From: Arthrobacter sp. CDRTa11
GTDB lineage: Bacteria; Actinomycetota; Actinomycetes; Actinomycetales; Micrococcaceae
Assembly (NCBI RefSeq): GCF_026427775.1
Contig: NZ_CP044532.1
Coordinates: forward strand, 3,162,001 to 3,226,000
Direction: 5' to 3'
Length of the DNA: 64,000 bases
Shown here in pieces: positions 47,573-55,726 of the stretch (position 1 is the first letter of the stretch; each line of letters starts with the position of its first letter). The translations under genes and the position numbers were made by a program. The notes beneath the pieces were generated by a model that did no database searches, had not been told where the DNA came from, and saw only the letters and a list, made by a program, of their open reading frames with translations.

Positions 47573-48430
47573 TCAGGCGTACGGCAAAACGAGTTCCGCG
47601 TAGCGTGCCTTGATGGTCTCCAGGACTGCGTCGCCGTCGGTGTCCCAGATCTCCTGATTAAAAATTTCAACCTCGATGTCGCCGGTGTAACCGGCATCGC
47701 GCACCCAGGTGCCAATTGTCGCGAAGTCAATGACGCCGTCACCCATAAATCCCCTGGACAGCAGCGGGTCCGCGGCGATGGGCATGTTGAAGTCGCAGAC
47801 CTGGTAGGAGGCCAGCCGGTTTTCCCTGCCGGCGCGTTCTATCTGCGCCTTCAGTTCCGGGTCCCACCAGACGTGGAACGTGTCGACGGCGACGCCAACG
47901 TCCTTAGCGTCGAACGGGGCCGCGAGGTCCAGGGCCTGCCCCAGGGTGGAGATCAGCGCACGGTCCGCGGCATACATCGGGTGCAGCGGCTCCAGAACCA
48001 GGCGGATTCCGTTCTGCGAGGCGAACGGAACCAGGTCGGCGAGGCGGTCTGCCACACGCTGCCGGGCGGCGACCACATCCTTCTCCCCCGGGGCCAGCCC
48101 ACCGACCACCAAGAACAGTTCCTGCGTGTCCAGCGCAACAGCCTCGAGGACGGCGGCACGGTTGTCAGCCAGCGCCGCGGCCTGGCCTTCAGCATCGGCA
48201 GCGGTCAGGAAGCCGCCGCGGCACAGGGACGAAACCCTCAGGCCGGCATCCTTGATGAGCTTGGCGGCCTTGTCCAGGCCTGCCTCCTCGACGCGGTCCC
48301 GCCACGGACCGATGGCGGGCAGTCCGGCGCGGACACACCCCTCCACCGCTTCGGCGAGCGTCCACTTCTTGGTAGTGGCGGTATTGAGGGAGAGGCGTGA
48401 AAAGGGGGAACGTTCTGAATTCGCTGTCAT
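47573..48430 (-). CDS. Sugar phosphate isomerase/epimerase (TIM barrel)
   Basis: 285 residues, AP-endonuclease-2 (xylose isomerase-like) barrel: LSLNTATTKKWTLAEAVEGC, RLVLEPLHPMYAADR, VGVAVDTFHVWWDPEL and GDIEVEIFNQEIW give Glu, Asp/His and Glu metal ligands. Members are sugar or keto-sugar isomerases, epimerases or dehydratases. The ATG at 48430 overlaps the DUF993 stop (ATGA), so it is coupled to the operon of oxidoreductase, DUF993 protein and isomerase. Substrate unknown. Confidence 0.88.
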   Translation of the reverse strand: MTANSERSPFSRLSLNTATTKKWTLAEAVEGCVRAGLPAIGPWRDRVEEAGLDKAAKLIKDAGLRVSSLCRGGFLTAADAEGQAAALADNRAAVLEAVALDTQELFLVVGGLAPGEKDVVAARQRVADRLADLVPFASQNGIRLVLEPLHPMYAADRALISTLGQALDLAAPFDAKDVGVAVDTFHVWWDPELKAQIERAGRENRLASYQVCDFNMPIAADPLLSRGFMGDGVIDFATIGTWVRDAGYTGDIEVEIFNQEIWDTDGDAVLETIKARYAELVLPYA

Positions 48431-49641
48431 ACGCCTACTCCGTTGATGCGCAGGTAATCGGACATCCTGAAGGCTGCCAGTGCCGGATCCTTCAGCAGCC
48501 CGGCCTGATCGGCCAATTCGAAGGTTTTGGCCAGGTGGCATACCGAACGCCCCGAGTGCAGGCCGCCCACCATCTGGAAGCCCGGCTGCTTGCCGTTGAG
48601 CCACGACATAAAAGCGATGCCTGTTTTGTAGTAGAAAGTGGGAGCGCTGAAGATGTGCTTGCCAAGTTCGCGGGTGGAATCCAGGATCTCGCGGGCTTTG
48701 GCGGCGTCGCCGGCGTCGTAGTTCTGCAAGGCCACCGAGGCGGCGGGATATATCGCCGCGAAGATGCCCAGCAGGGCGTCCGAGTGGTGGCTGCCGTCGC
48801 CGTCGATCAGTTCCGGGTAGTTGAAGTCGTCGCCGGTGTAGAGGCGTACCCCTTCGGGCAGGGCTGCGCGGAGCGCCACTTCGTGGCTGGCATCGAGAAG
48901 GGATACCTTGACGCCGTCCACCTTGTCCGCATTATCACGGATGAGGCCCAGGAACGTCTCGGTGGCGGCAGCGACGTCGTCGTTCCCCCAGTAGCCGGCC
49001 AGGGCGGGATCGAACATGGTGCCCAGCCAGTGCAGGATAACGGGCTGGTCCACTTCCTGGAGCAGCGTCGAATACACCTTCAGGTAGTCCTCGGGGCCGG
49101 TGGCGACCTTGGCCAAAGCCCGCGACGCCATCAGGATGACCTTCGGCCCGGCTTCGGTTACAACCTCGATCTGCTCGCGGTAGGCGTCCAGAACTGCTTT
49201 CAGGCCGGCTTCACCGGCAGGCAGCGATGCGATGTCCAGCTGGTCCGTGCCCGCCCCGCAGGAGACGAGGTCCCGGACGGTCTTTCCGGCCGTGGCGACG
49301 TTCCCGGCCGAGACCACGGAGGCGGCCTCCACACCGGTGCGCTTGATGAGTTGCTGGGTGGCTGCCCAGTCAAGGCCCATTCCGCGCTGGGCGGTGTCCA
49401 TGGCATCGGCAACGCCCAGGCCGTAGGACCACAGTTCGTGCCGGTATGCCATGGTGGCATCCCAGTCGAGGCGTGCCGGTGCGCCCGGGGTGTTGTCCGC
49501 CAGGACTTCGGGAATCACATGCGCGGCGGCGTAGGCACGGCGCGAGGTGAGCGGAGCCACGGGCCGTGCCCAGGACGTGCCGCCCTGAAGCCGGTACTCC
49601 CGGGTTCCGCCGTCGTGCGAGGGAAGGATGAGTGAGGTCAT
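48427..49641 (-). CDS. DUF993 family, dihydrodipicolinate synthase-like protein
   Basis: 404 residues, predicted TIM barrel of the DHDPS/aldolase class. A lysine in KVDGVKVSLLDASHEVALR sits where DHDPS-type enzymes keep the Schiff-base lysine (GIKxA), so class I aldolase chemistry is plausible. Other family-looking stretches are LYTGDDFNYPELIDGDG and QMVGGLHSGRSVCHLAKTFE. No characterised role is known to me. Its start overlaps the oxidoreductase stop by one base (TGATG), and its stop overlaps the isomerase start. Confidence 0.85.
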   Translation of the reverse strand: MTSLILPSHDGGTREYRLQGGTSWARPVAPLTSRRAYAAAHVIPEVLADNTPGAPARLDWDATMAYRHELWSYGLGVADAMDTAQRGMGLDWAATQQLIKRTGVEAASVVSAGNVATAGKTVRDLVSCGAGTDQLDIASLPAGEAGLKAVLDAYREQIEVVTEAGPKVILMASRALAKVATGPEDYLKVYSTLLQEVDQPVILHWLGTMFDPALAGYWGNDDVAAATETFLGLIRDNADKVDGVKVSLLDASHEVALRAALPEGVRLYTGDDFNYPELIDGDGSHHSDALLGIFAAIYPAASVALQNYDAGDAAKAREILDSTRELGKHIFSAPTFYYKTGIAFMSWLNGKQPGFQMVGGLHSGRSVCHLAKTFELADQAGLLKDPALAAFRMSDYLRINGVGV

Positions 49642-50810
49642 CAGAGCGTGATCTCCGGGATGTCGATGGTGCGGCGTTCGTCGTTGGACTGCAGGCCGAG
49701 CTCGGCGAGCTGAACGCCGCGGGCAGCCGAGAGGAGGCCAAAGCGGTGTTCGCGGCCGGCCACAACATCGCGGAGGAACTCTTCCCACTGCAGCTTGAAA
49801 CCGTTGTCCAGCTCAGCATTGGCCGGGACTTCCTGCCACTGGTCGCGGAAGGATTCCGTGACGGGCAGGTCCGGGTTCCAGACCGGCTTGGGCGTGTGGG
49901 CACGCTGCTGGGCCACACACTTGTTCAGGCCTGCAACGGCGGAGCCATGGGTGCCGTCGATCTGGAATTCAACCAGTTCGTCCCGGTAGACGCGAACGGC
50001 CCAGGAGGAGTTGATCTGGCCGATGACTTCGTCGCCGCCAGGGGTTTCCAGTTCGAAGATGCCATAGGAGGCGTCGTCGGCGGTGGCCTTGTATTCCTTG
50101 CCGACTTCGTCCCAGCGGGCCGGGATGTGCGTGGCGGTCTTGGCGTTGACGCTCTTGACCTTGCCGATGATGCCCTCGAGGACGTAGTTCCAGTGGCAGA
50201 ACATGTCAGTGGTCATTCCGCCGCCGTCTTCCTTGCGGTAGTTCCAGGACGGGCGCTGGGCGGCCTGGATGTCGCCTTCAAAGACCCAGTATCCGAATTC
50301 GCCGCGGATGGAGAGGATGCGGCCGAAGAAGCCTTCATCCACCAGGCGGCGGAGCTTGACCAGCCCCGGCAGGTACAGCTTGTCGTGCACAACGCCGGCG
50401 GTGACGCCGGTTTCCTTGCCGATGCGGGCCAGTTCGATGGCTTCCTCAAGGGTTTCTGCCGTGGGCTTCTCGGTGAAGATGTGCTTGCCGGCCAGCATGG
50501 CCTTCTTGAGGGTGGCTGCCCGGAGGCTGGTCATGGAGGCATCGAAGACGATGTCAACGGTGGGATCGCTGATGACTGCATCAAGGTCCGTGCTCCACTG
50601 GGACACCTTGTGCTTTTCGGCAAGTTCGCGGATCTTGGCTTCGTTGCGGCCCACCAGAATGGGTTCGACCTGAACCCTGGTGCCGTCCTCCAGGGTGAAG
50701 CCTCCGGCGTCGCGGATGGGAAGGATGGAACGCAGCAGGTGCTGCCGGTAACCCATCCGCCCGGTGATGCCGTTCATGGCGATGCGGATCGTCTTTGTTT
50801 CGAAGCCCAT
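49641..50810 (-). CDS. Gfo/Idh/MocA family oxidoreductase
   Basis: NAD(P)-dependent sugar or cyclitol oxidoreductase. 389 residues: Rossmann N-terminus (IAMNGITGRMGYRQHLL, with GITGRMG for the usual GxGxxG), EKPTAETLEEA (the EKP lysine) and a C-terminal alpha/beta domain with GGGMTTDMFCHWNYVLEG containing the conserved Asp/His pair. First gene of the coupled operon, divergent from the LacI regulator; a LacI-type operator lies at 50854-50869 in its leader. Oxidation at a ring carbon followed by isomerase and aldolase steps is the implied pathway. Confidence 0.92.
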   Translation of the reverse strand: MGFETKTIRIAMNGITGRMGYRQHLLRSILPIRDAGGFTLEDGTRVQVEPILVGRNEAKIRELAEKHKVSQWSTDLDAVISDPTVDIVFDASMTSLRAATLKKAMLAGKHIFTEKPTAETLEEAIELARIGKETGVTAGVVHDKLYLPGLVKLRRLVDEGFFGRILSIRGEFGYWVFEGDIQAAQRPSWNYRKEDGGGMTTDMFCHWNYVLEGIIGKVKSVNAKTATHIPARWDEVGKEYKATADDASYGIFELETPGGDEVIGQINSSWAVRVYRDELVEFQIDGTHGSAVAGLNKCVAQQRAHTPKPVWNPDLPVTESFRDQWQEVPANAELDNGFKLQWEEFLRDVVAGREHRFGLLSAARGVQLAELGLQSNDERRTIDIPEITL

Positions 50811-50853
50811 GTGTCCTCCACGGTGAGTGAGCAGTAGTTACTCAAGCTGGTTC

Positions 50854-50869
50854 GGGAAAGCGCATTCCC
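50854..50869. promoter_or_regulatory. LacI-type operator 1
   Basis: GGGAAAGCGCATTCCC, an imperfect palindrome around GCGC, 44 bp upstream of the oxidoreductase start. On the other strand it matches operator 2 at 12 of 14 positions. Confidence 0.7.
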
Positions 50870-50903
50870 ACTGGTTCTATGATGCACCTGGCGGGGCGGA
50901 ATT

Positions 50904-50917
50904 GGCAAGCGCTTTCC
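50904..50917. promoter_or_regulatory. LacI-type operator 2
   Basis: GGCAAGCGCTTTCC contains the LacI-family core AAGCGCTT. It lies between the divergent promoters, 93 bp before the LacI gene, so autoregulation is likely. Confidence 0.75.
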
Positions 50918-51010
50918 GAAAGGATCCTGAAACTGCCATAATGTGGTCAGCGTAAATCGCGCATATATGGTGCGTGTACAGGACCATAACAAGCACGAAC
51001 AGGAGTTGCC

Positions 51011-52105
51011 GTGGCTGCAAGTACCCTCACCGAGGTGGCCCGGCTTGCGGGTGTATCCCCCGCCACGGCATCCCGTGTCCTCAACGGCTCTGCACGGAAA
51101 CCGGGCAAGGACATCGCGGACCGGGTCCGGCAGGCGGCGGATTCGCTTGGCTACATTCCCAATGCCCAGGCGCAGGGCCTGGCAAAGTCGAGCTCGGGCC
51201 TGATCGGGCTGATTGTCCATGACATCGCAGATCCCTATTTTGCGGCGATTGCCCGCGGTGTGCAGGAAGCGGCGCGCGAGCAGCGCAAGATGGTGCTGCT
51301 GGCCAGCACGGAAGGCGCTCCCGCAGGCGAGAAGGAGGCGGTGGCGGCCTTCGCGGCCCGCCGGGCCGATTCCATCGTGATCGCCGGTTCGCGCTCGGCC
51401 CGGCCCGAGGACAGCGAAGGCAACGCCGAACTGGCCGCGGAATTGGACCGGTACTGCCGCAACGGAGGCAGGGTGGGCGTGGTAGGCCACGCCGTCGTGG
51501 GCGCAACAGCTACGGACGGCTACCATGTGATTCCGGTTCCGAATGAGGAGCTGGCCGCCAACCTCGCCGTTGAGCTCGCCGCCTCACATGAAGACCACTT
51601 TGTCATCATCGGCGGGCCGGAAGGCCTTTTCACCTCCGATGACCGGGTACGCGGGTTTCAGCGGGGGCTTGCACAGGCAGGAAGGCCGGCCGCCGAAGTC
51701 CTGCGGACCGCCTTCAACCGGTCCGGGGGCTATGAAGCAGGGCTCGCCCTGGCCGCCCGCATCAAGGCTGGACGGGACGGCAGCGGCGCAAATGCCGGCA
51801 GCAGCCGGCTCTGTATTTTTGCCGTGAACGATGTCATGGCCATCGGGGCCGCCGCGGCGCTGCGTTCTGAAGGACTCCGCATTCCCCGCGATGCCACCAT
51901 TGCCGGCTTTGACGACATCGAAACCCTGCGGGATTTCCGTCCTGCCCTGTCCACCGTGCATCTCCCCCTCGAGGAAATCGGAAGACTCGCCGCCCGCAGT
52001 GCTGGCGGCACCCCCGCCGGCGCCGGCCCCGGCAAGGACGACGACGACGAATGGTCCATTTCGGGCCATGTCACGCTTCGGCGCAGTACTGAGACGGCCG
52101 CCTAA
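51011..52105 (+). CDS. LacI family transcriptional regulator
   Basis: 364 residues. N-terminal helix-turn-helix LTEVARLAGVSPATASRVLN with hinge helix AQAQGLAKSSSG, then a periplasmic-binding-protein-like effector domain (IGLIVHDIADPYFAAIARG, FAVNDVMAIGAAAALR, IAGFDDIETLRDFRPALSTV). The GTG at 51011 is decided by AGGAG five bases upstream. An Asp/Glu-rich insert (KDDDDE) precedes the last strand. It probably represses its divergent operon; the three related operators make it a regional regulator. Effector unknown. Confidence 0.95.
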   Translation: MAASTLTEVARLAGVSPATASRVLNGSARKPGKDIADRVRQAADSLGYIPNAQAQGLAKSSSGLIGLIVHDIADPYFAAIARGVQEAAREQRKMVLLASTEGAPAGEKEAVAAFAARRADSIVIAGSRSARPEDSEGNAELAAELDRYCRNGGRVGVVGHAVVGATATDGYHVIPVPNEELAANLAVELAASHEDHFVIIGGPEGLFTSDDRVRGFQRGLAQAGRPAAEVLRTAFNRSGGYEAGLALAARIKAGRDGSGANAGSSRLCIFAVNDVMAIGAAAALRSEGLRIPRDATIAGFDDIETLRDFRPALSTVHLPLEEIGRLAARSAGGTPAGAGPGKDDDDEWSISGHVTLRRSTETAA

Positions 52106-52107
52106 GG

Positions 52108-52866
52108 ATGCTTCCAGGTTCCCTGACGGCAGTGGCCGCAGCGGGCAGTGCCGGCAGTGATGAGGCCAGGCCCGCCATGCTCATCCTCCCGGGAGGAGGC
52201 TACGCTCGCCAGGCCGGCCATGAGGCAGAGCCTGTGGCGGAGTGGCTGGCGTCCCTGGGAATCCACGCGTACGTGCTGCGGTACCGGGTGGCACCGCACC
52301 GTCATCCGGCGCCCTTGGAGGATGCCAAGGAGGCACTCCTCCAGATCCGCGAGGGCAGCCACGGGCTTGCGGTGGACACCGCCCGGGTGGGCGTGCTGGG
52401 CTTTTCCGCCGGCGGCCACCTTGCCGCGACGCTGTCAACGGCGACGGCCACAGGAGATTCCACCCTGGATGTTCCGGGAGCCATACCCGACCTGACGGTA
52501 CTTTGCTACCCGGTCATCTCATACACAGATGCTGTCCATCAAGGGTCGGTGGACAACCTTCTCGGCGACTCTCCGTCGGCGGAACTGCTGGAGGCTGTCT
52601 CGGCAGACCTCCAGGTCACCTCTTCCACTCCCCCGGCCTTTTTGTGGCACACGGCGGATGACGCCGCCGTGCCGGCCCACCACAGCCTGGCCTACGCCGC
52701 CGCGCTGGTCCGGGCCGGTGTTCCGGCGGAGCTCCACGTCTTTCCGCACGGGCGTCATGGGCTGGGGCTTTCCCCGGACGACCCAGGGCCGGACCAGTGG
52801 ACTTCCCTTTGTGCCGGCTGGCTGACGCGGTGGGGCTGGGCTCAGTCCTCGCCCAGCGTGATGTGA
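52108..52866 (+). CDS. Alpha/beta hydrolase, BD-FAE/acetylxylan esterase-like
   Basis: 252 residues. MLILPGGGYARQAGHEAEPV (oxyanion region), nucleophile VGVLGFSAGGHLAA, acid in WHTADDAAVP, and histidine in FPHGRHGLGLS. GFSAGGH and the HGGGY-like start place it with small esterases that remove acyl groups from plant polysaccharides. It starts 2 bp after the LacI gene, so it is in that transcript. No signal peptide, so it acts on imported oligomers. It overlaps the convergent isomerase by 25 bp. Confidence 0.88.
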   Translation: MLPGSLTAVAAAGSAGSDEARPAMLILPGGGYARQAGHEAEPVAEWLASLGIHAYVLRYRVAPHRHPAPLEDAKEALLQIREGSHGLAVDTARVGVLGFSAGGHLAATLSTATATGDSTLDVPGAIPDLTVLCYPVISYTDAVHQGSVDNLLGDSPSAELLEAVSADLQVTSSTPPAFLWHTADDAAVPAHHSLAYAAALVRAGVPAELHVFPHGRHGLGLSPDDPGPDQWTSLCAGWLTRWGWAQSSPSVM

Positions 52867-53636
52867 TTCAGGAAATCGGCGTCACGGCCCACGTTCGCCG
52901 GAAGGTCCGCCGCAACGAACTCGAGCATCATGTCGAAAGGCCGTCCGGCTTCGCGCAGGATGTCGGCCACTGACTGCCAGAGCTGTTTCCGGCCGCTGAG
53001 CGGCAGCCGTTCCTGCTGGGGCCACCAGGAGAAGCAGTGCACTCCCGAGACGTACGGGAGAACAGTGTGCAGGGCAGCCAGCGCCGCCTGGTCCGAGAGC
53101 CCGACGGCGGGCTGCCAATAGGTCCGCACGTTGTCCCGGTCCACCTGCTTCACCAGCTGCACTGCGGTGTCCGGTGTGTCGGTCAGGGTTCCGCCATGAT
53201 ATTCGAAGGCAATCTCCAGGCCTCGTTCACTGGCGAGTCCCGCTATCCGCCGGGCGTCCTGGACCACCTGATCCCAGACGTCCGCACCGGCGTCGGCCGA
53301 ATCCTGGCTACCTGCCCAGACCCGGATGCGGGGGGCGCCGAGGGTAACGGCAAGATCAGCGGGAAGGGAGAAGTCGCCGAAGCTGCCCACGCGGTAGTAC
53401 GAACCCAGCGACAAAACTTCGAGCCCGGCCGCCGCCGTTGCGTCCCGCGCCTCGGCCGCGGATTCTTCATCACGAATGTGTACGTCAGTACCCCACTCGA
53501 TGCCGGCCAGGCCGGCCTCCGCGGCAGTCTCCACCACGTCCCGGATACTGCTCTGGCGCAGGGTCACCGAACAGATCCCGGGGGTGAGGCGGGACCTGTT
53601 CCAGTCCGCCAGTCCGGTGTGCTCTTCAGGAGTCAT
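52842..53636 (-). CDS. Sugar phosphate isomerase/epimerase (second TIM-barrel paralogue)
   Basis: 264 residues, AP-endonuclease-2 barrel: LTPGICSVTLRQSSIRDVVE, GIEWGTDVHI, GLEIAFEYHGGTLTDTP (Glu and His ligands), VRTYWQPAVGLS and MMLEFVAADL. Only distantly like the isomerase at 47.6-48.4 kb. An operator nearly identical to LacI operator 2 lies 73 bp upstream of its start, so it probably belongs to the same regulon. Substrate unknown. Confidence 0.87.
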   Translation of the reverse strand: MTPEEHTGLADWNRSRLTPGICSVTLRQSSIRDVVETAAEAGLAGIEWGTDVHIRDEESAAEARDATAAAGLEVLSLGSYYRVGSFGDFSLPADLAVTLGAPRIRVWAGSQDSADAGADVWDQVVQDARRIAGLASERGLEIAFEYHGGTLTDTPDTAVQLVKQVDRDNVRTYWQPAVGLSDQAALAALHTVLPYVSGVHCFSWWPQQERLPLSGRKQLWQSVADILREAGRPFDMMLEFVAADLPANVGRDADFLNHITLGED

Positions 53637-53708
53637 TGACGCTCTTTCCGTTGCAGCAGCCCCCGGCCGGAGGAAGCGGGAGGGGAGGGATCGCAGTCCA
53701 CATTATCG

Positions 53709-53722
53709 GGAACGCGCTTGCC
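53709..53722. promoter_or_regulatory. LacI-type operator 3
   Basis: On the minus strand GGCAAGCGCGTTCC, differing from operator 2 at one of 14 bases. It lies upstream of the second isomerase gene. Confidence 0.7.
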
Positions 53723-53776
53723 AAGTAAACTGTGAACTCGAGGGATTAAGTGCACTGCAGGGACTAACCTGTACGC

Positions 53777-54463
53777 ATGAAAAACCATCCAGCCGGACAC
53801 CTGGCCACCGCCGCAGCCGGCTGGGAAAGCGTCGAGCGGCTTTTCGGAACGCGGGGAGAGCCCTCCCGCTGCTGGTGCCGGTACTTCGCGCTGACCGGGC
53901 CGGAATACTCGGCGCTTGATCCGGCCGCCCGCAAGGCACTGTTGAAGGAGAGGTTCGACGCCGGCACGCCCGCACCAGGCGTCCTTGCCTACCGTGACGG
54001 GGAACCTGTGGGCTGGTGCGCGGTGGAACCCCGTGAATGCTACCCGCGGGTCCTCAACTCGCAGTTGCTGCGCCGGGCCAAGGCTTCGGCAGGCGACACC
54101 GGTACGGACGACGAAGCCTCCCCCGAAACTGTCACCGGCGAACTGGCCCCCGGAGAAGGAGCAGCCGGCGGGGCCCCGGCCAGGGCCCCGGAATCTATTT
54201 GGGCCGTCACCTGCTTTGTGGTGGATCCCCGGCACCGCCGCAGCGGTGTGGCTGCCGCCCTGCTGCAGGCCGCCGTCGAGCATGCCGGGACCAACGGTGC
54301 GCGTATCCTGGAGGGCTACCCCGTGGATCCTTCGCTGAGGCCCAAGGCGGGAGCAGCGGATTTGTACCACGGCACCCTCAACCTGTTCCTGGAGGCCGGA
54401 TTCAAGGTTGTCAGCACGGCTGTCCCCGGCCGGGCAGTAGTACGCCTCCAGCTGGATCATTGA
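53777..54463 (+). CDS. GNAT family N-acetyltransferase
   Basis: 228 residues. GNAT core visible: YRDGEPVGWCAVEPRECYP, the acetyl-CoA loop VDPRHRRSGVAAALLQAAVE (motif A, R/Q-x-x-G-x-A) and LNLFLEAGFKVVS near the end. The N-terminus has SRCWCRYFALTG, a Cys-rich pattern common in a subgroup of actinobacterial GNATs. A low-complexity insert (about 100-140, Glu/Ala/Gly) splits the core. Substrate unknown. It is read between the isomerase and galM and is probably unrelated to the sugar regulon. Confidence 0.85.
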   Translation: MKNHPAGHLATAAAGWESVERLFGTRGEPSRCWCRYFALTGPEYSALDPAARKALLKERFDAGTPAPGVLAYRDGEPVGWCAVEPRECYPRVLNSQLLRRAKASAGDTGTDDEASPETVTGELAPGEGAAGGAPARAPESIWAVTCFVVDPRHRRSGVAAALLQAAVEHAGTNGARILEGYPVDPSLRPKAGAADLYHGTLNLFLEAGFKVVSTAVPGRAVVRLQLDH

Positions 54464-54539
54464 CCATCCGCAGGACTGCGATTGGCTCTCCGGCCGGCGC
54501 TTCGGTCGGTCATCGGGGTTGACCCCCGCAGGCCCTGCG

Positions 54540-55442
54540 TTAGCTGAGCGTCCGGATGGTCCAGCTGGCTTCGTGGGATTCGCCGGGCTGAAGGTGGATG
54601 ACGTCGGTGCCCGAGTTGAAGGCGTCTGGCGGGCACGTCATGGGTTCGACGGCGAGACCCAGCCTGTCCTTGCCGGAGGGCTTGTCTGCCGTGTGCACCT
54701 GCACCCACGGCCACTTCCGGTCCCATTCCAGCTCCACTCCGGTCCCCGCCGGATCAAGCAGGCGGACGGCAGCGTGTTCCTGGTTGTCCCAACTGATGCC
54801 GGTGAAGGCATGATCGATCTTTATTGCGCCAAGGCGCCGTGCAGCCCGGAAGTCGAACTCGTGTCCTTCCACCGCCTGGATGCCTACCGGCAGGAGCCTG
54901 TCCGGCGTTACCTCCATAAACTCATCCGCCGGCAGCTCCAGGGTCCATTCATCCAGCGGAGAGGACCCGGCCAGCAGGTAGGGGTGCGGGCAAACACCGT
55001 AGGGCGCAGGAGCCAGGCCTGCGTTCAGCGTGTGCACGGTGCAACGAAGCCCGTCGTCGGACAGCCGGTAGGTGACGGTGACATCCAGGCCGGTGGGGTA
55101 GGCCTCACTCGCGTCCACCGTGCAGCCGAGGGCGACCGAACTGGCGTCCTTCTGGCGGAGCTCCCAGAGCGCTCCGGGGACCAGGCCGTGGAGGGCCGAT
55201 CCACGTTCCGGCTCATTGAGTTCTGCCTGGAAGCGCTCCCCGGCGTAGCTGTAGGAGCCATCAGCGAGGCGGTTGGGCCAGGGCGCGCAAACGACGCCGC
55301 GATAGTCCGGGATTGCCCCTTCCGGCCCGAAGGTGACCAAAAGGTGGCGGCCTTCATGCTTGAGCTCGCGGAGCGCCCCGCCGCGGGTGGTGATGATGGC
55401 CGAATACGGCCCGGATGCAATGCTGTGTTCCGTATCCTGCAT
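54540..55442 (-). CDS. galM: Aldose 1-epimerase
   Basis: Mutarotase, interconverting alpha and beta sugar anomers. 300 residues. WPNRLADGSYSYAGERFQ (substrate-binding Asn-Arg), SALHGLVPGALWEL (His), GVCPHPYLLAG (catalytic His) and LAVEPMTCPPDAFNSGTD (catalytic Glu). A perfect palindrome lies 30 bp upstream. It fits general sugar uptake support, perhaps for xylose. Confidence 0.93.
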   Translation of the reverse strand: MQDTEHSIASGPYSAIITTRGGALRELKHEGRHLLVTFGPEGAIPDYRGVVCAPWPNRLADGSYSYAGERFQAELNEPERGSALHGLVPGALWELRQKDASSVALGCTVDASEAYPTGLDVTVTYRLSDDGLRCTVHTLNAGLAPAPYGVCPHPYLLAGSSPLDEWTLELPADEFMEVTPDRLLPVGIQAVEGHEFDFRAARRLGAIKIDHAFTGISWDNQEHAAVRLLDPAGTGVELEWDRKWPWVQVHTADKPSGKDRLGLAVEPMTCPPDAFNSGTDVIHLQPGESHEASWTIRTLS

Positions 55443-55471
55443 GTTGTGGATCCTCTGCGTTCCAGCGAGTT

Positions 55472-55483
55472 GTTAGCGCTAAC
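55472..55483. promoter_or_regulatory. Palindromic operator upstream of galM
   Basis: GTTAGCGCTAAC, a perfect 12-bp palindrome with the AGCGCT core of LacI-family sites, 30 bp upstream of galM. The half-sites differ from operators 1-3, so a different LacI-family protein probably binds it. Confidence 0.55.
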
Positions 55484-55536
55484 CAGAATAGCGCAAACGG
55501 ATCCTTCTGCGGATATTTTTGAGGCAGCACCGGAAG

Positions 55537-55690
55537 CTACGGAAGGGTCAGGACTACCGGGCCCCCGGCCGTAATGGCAACGGTGTGTTCGCTGTGTGCC
55601 GCCCGGCGGCCGTTGGCGGAGCGCAGGGTCCATTCGTCGTCGTCGTGGTAGTAATCGTCCTTGCTGACATCGTCCGGTCCTTCGGGAGCT
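55537..55690 (-). pseudogene. map: Methionine aminopeptidase C-terminal remnant
   Basis: A minus-strand frame reads [20 protein letters not shown] and then [12 protein letters not shown] before a TAG at 55537-55539. This is the C-terminus of type I methionine aminopeptidase, including the last metal-ligand Glu (SEHTVAIT). The open frame begins after a TAG at 55714-55716 and has no ATG, GTG or TTG before the homologous part. The remaining ~200 residues of Map are absent: the AlkD-like gene begins at 55727. Read as a decayed 3' end. Confidence 0.75.
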
Positions 55691-55726
55691 CTTGGGCCTG
55701 GGCGGCACCATGGCTAGAGTTGCCGC

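Noticed and set aside
48397..49635. 412-residue plus-strand open frame opposite DUF993
   Set aside because: Fully antisense to a coupled operon gene and lacking any recognisable domain.
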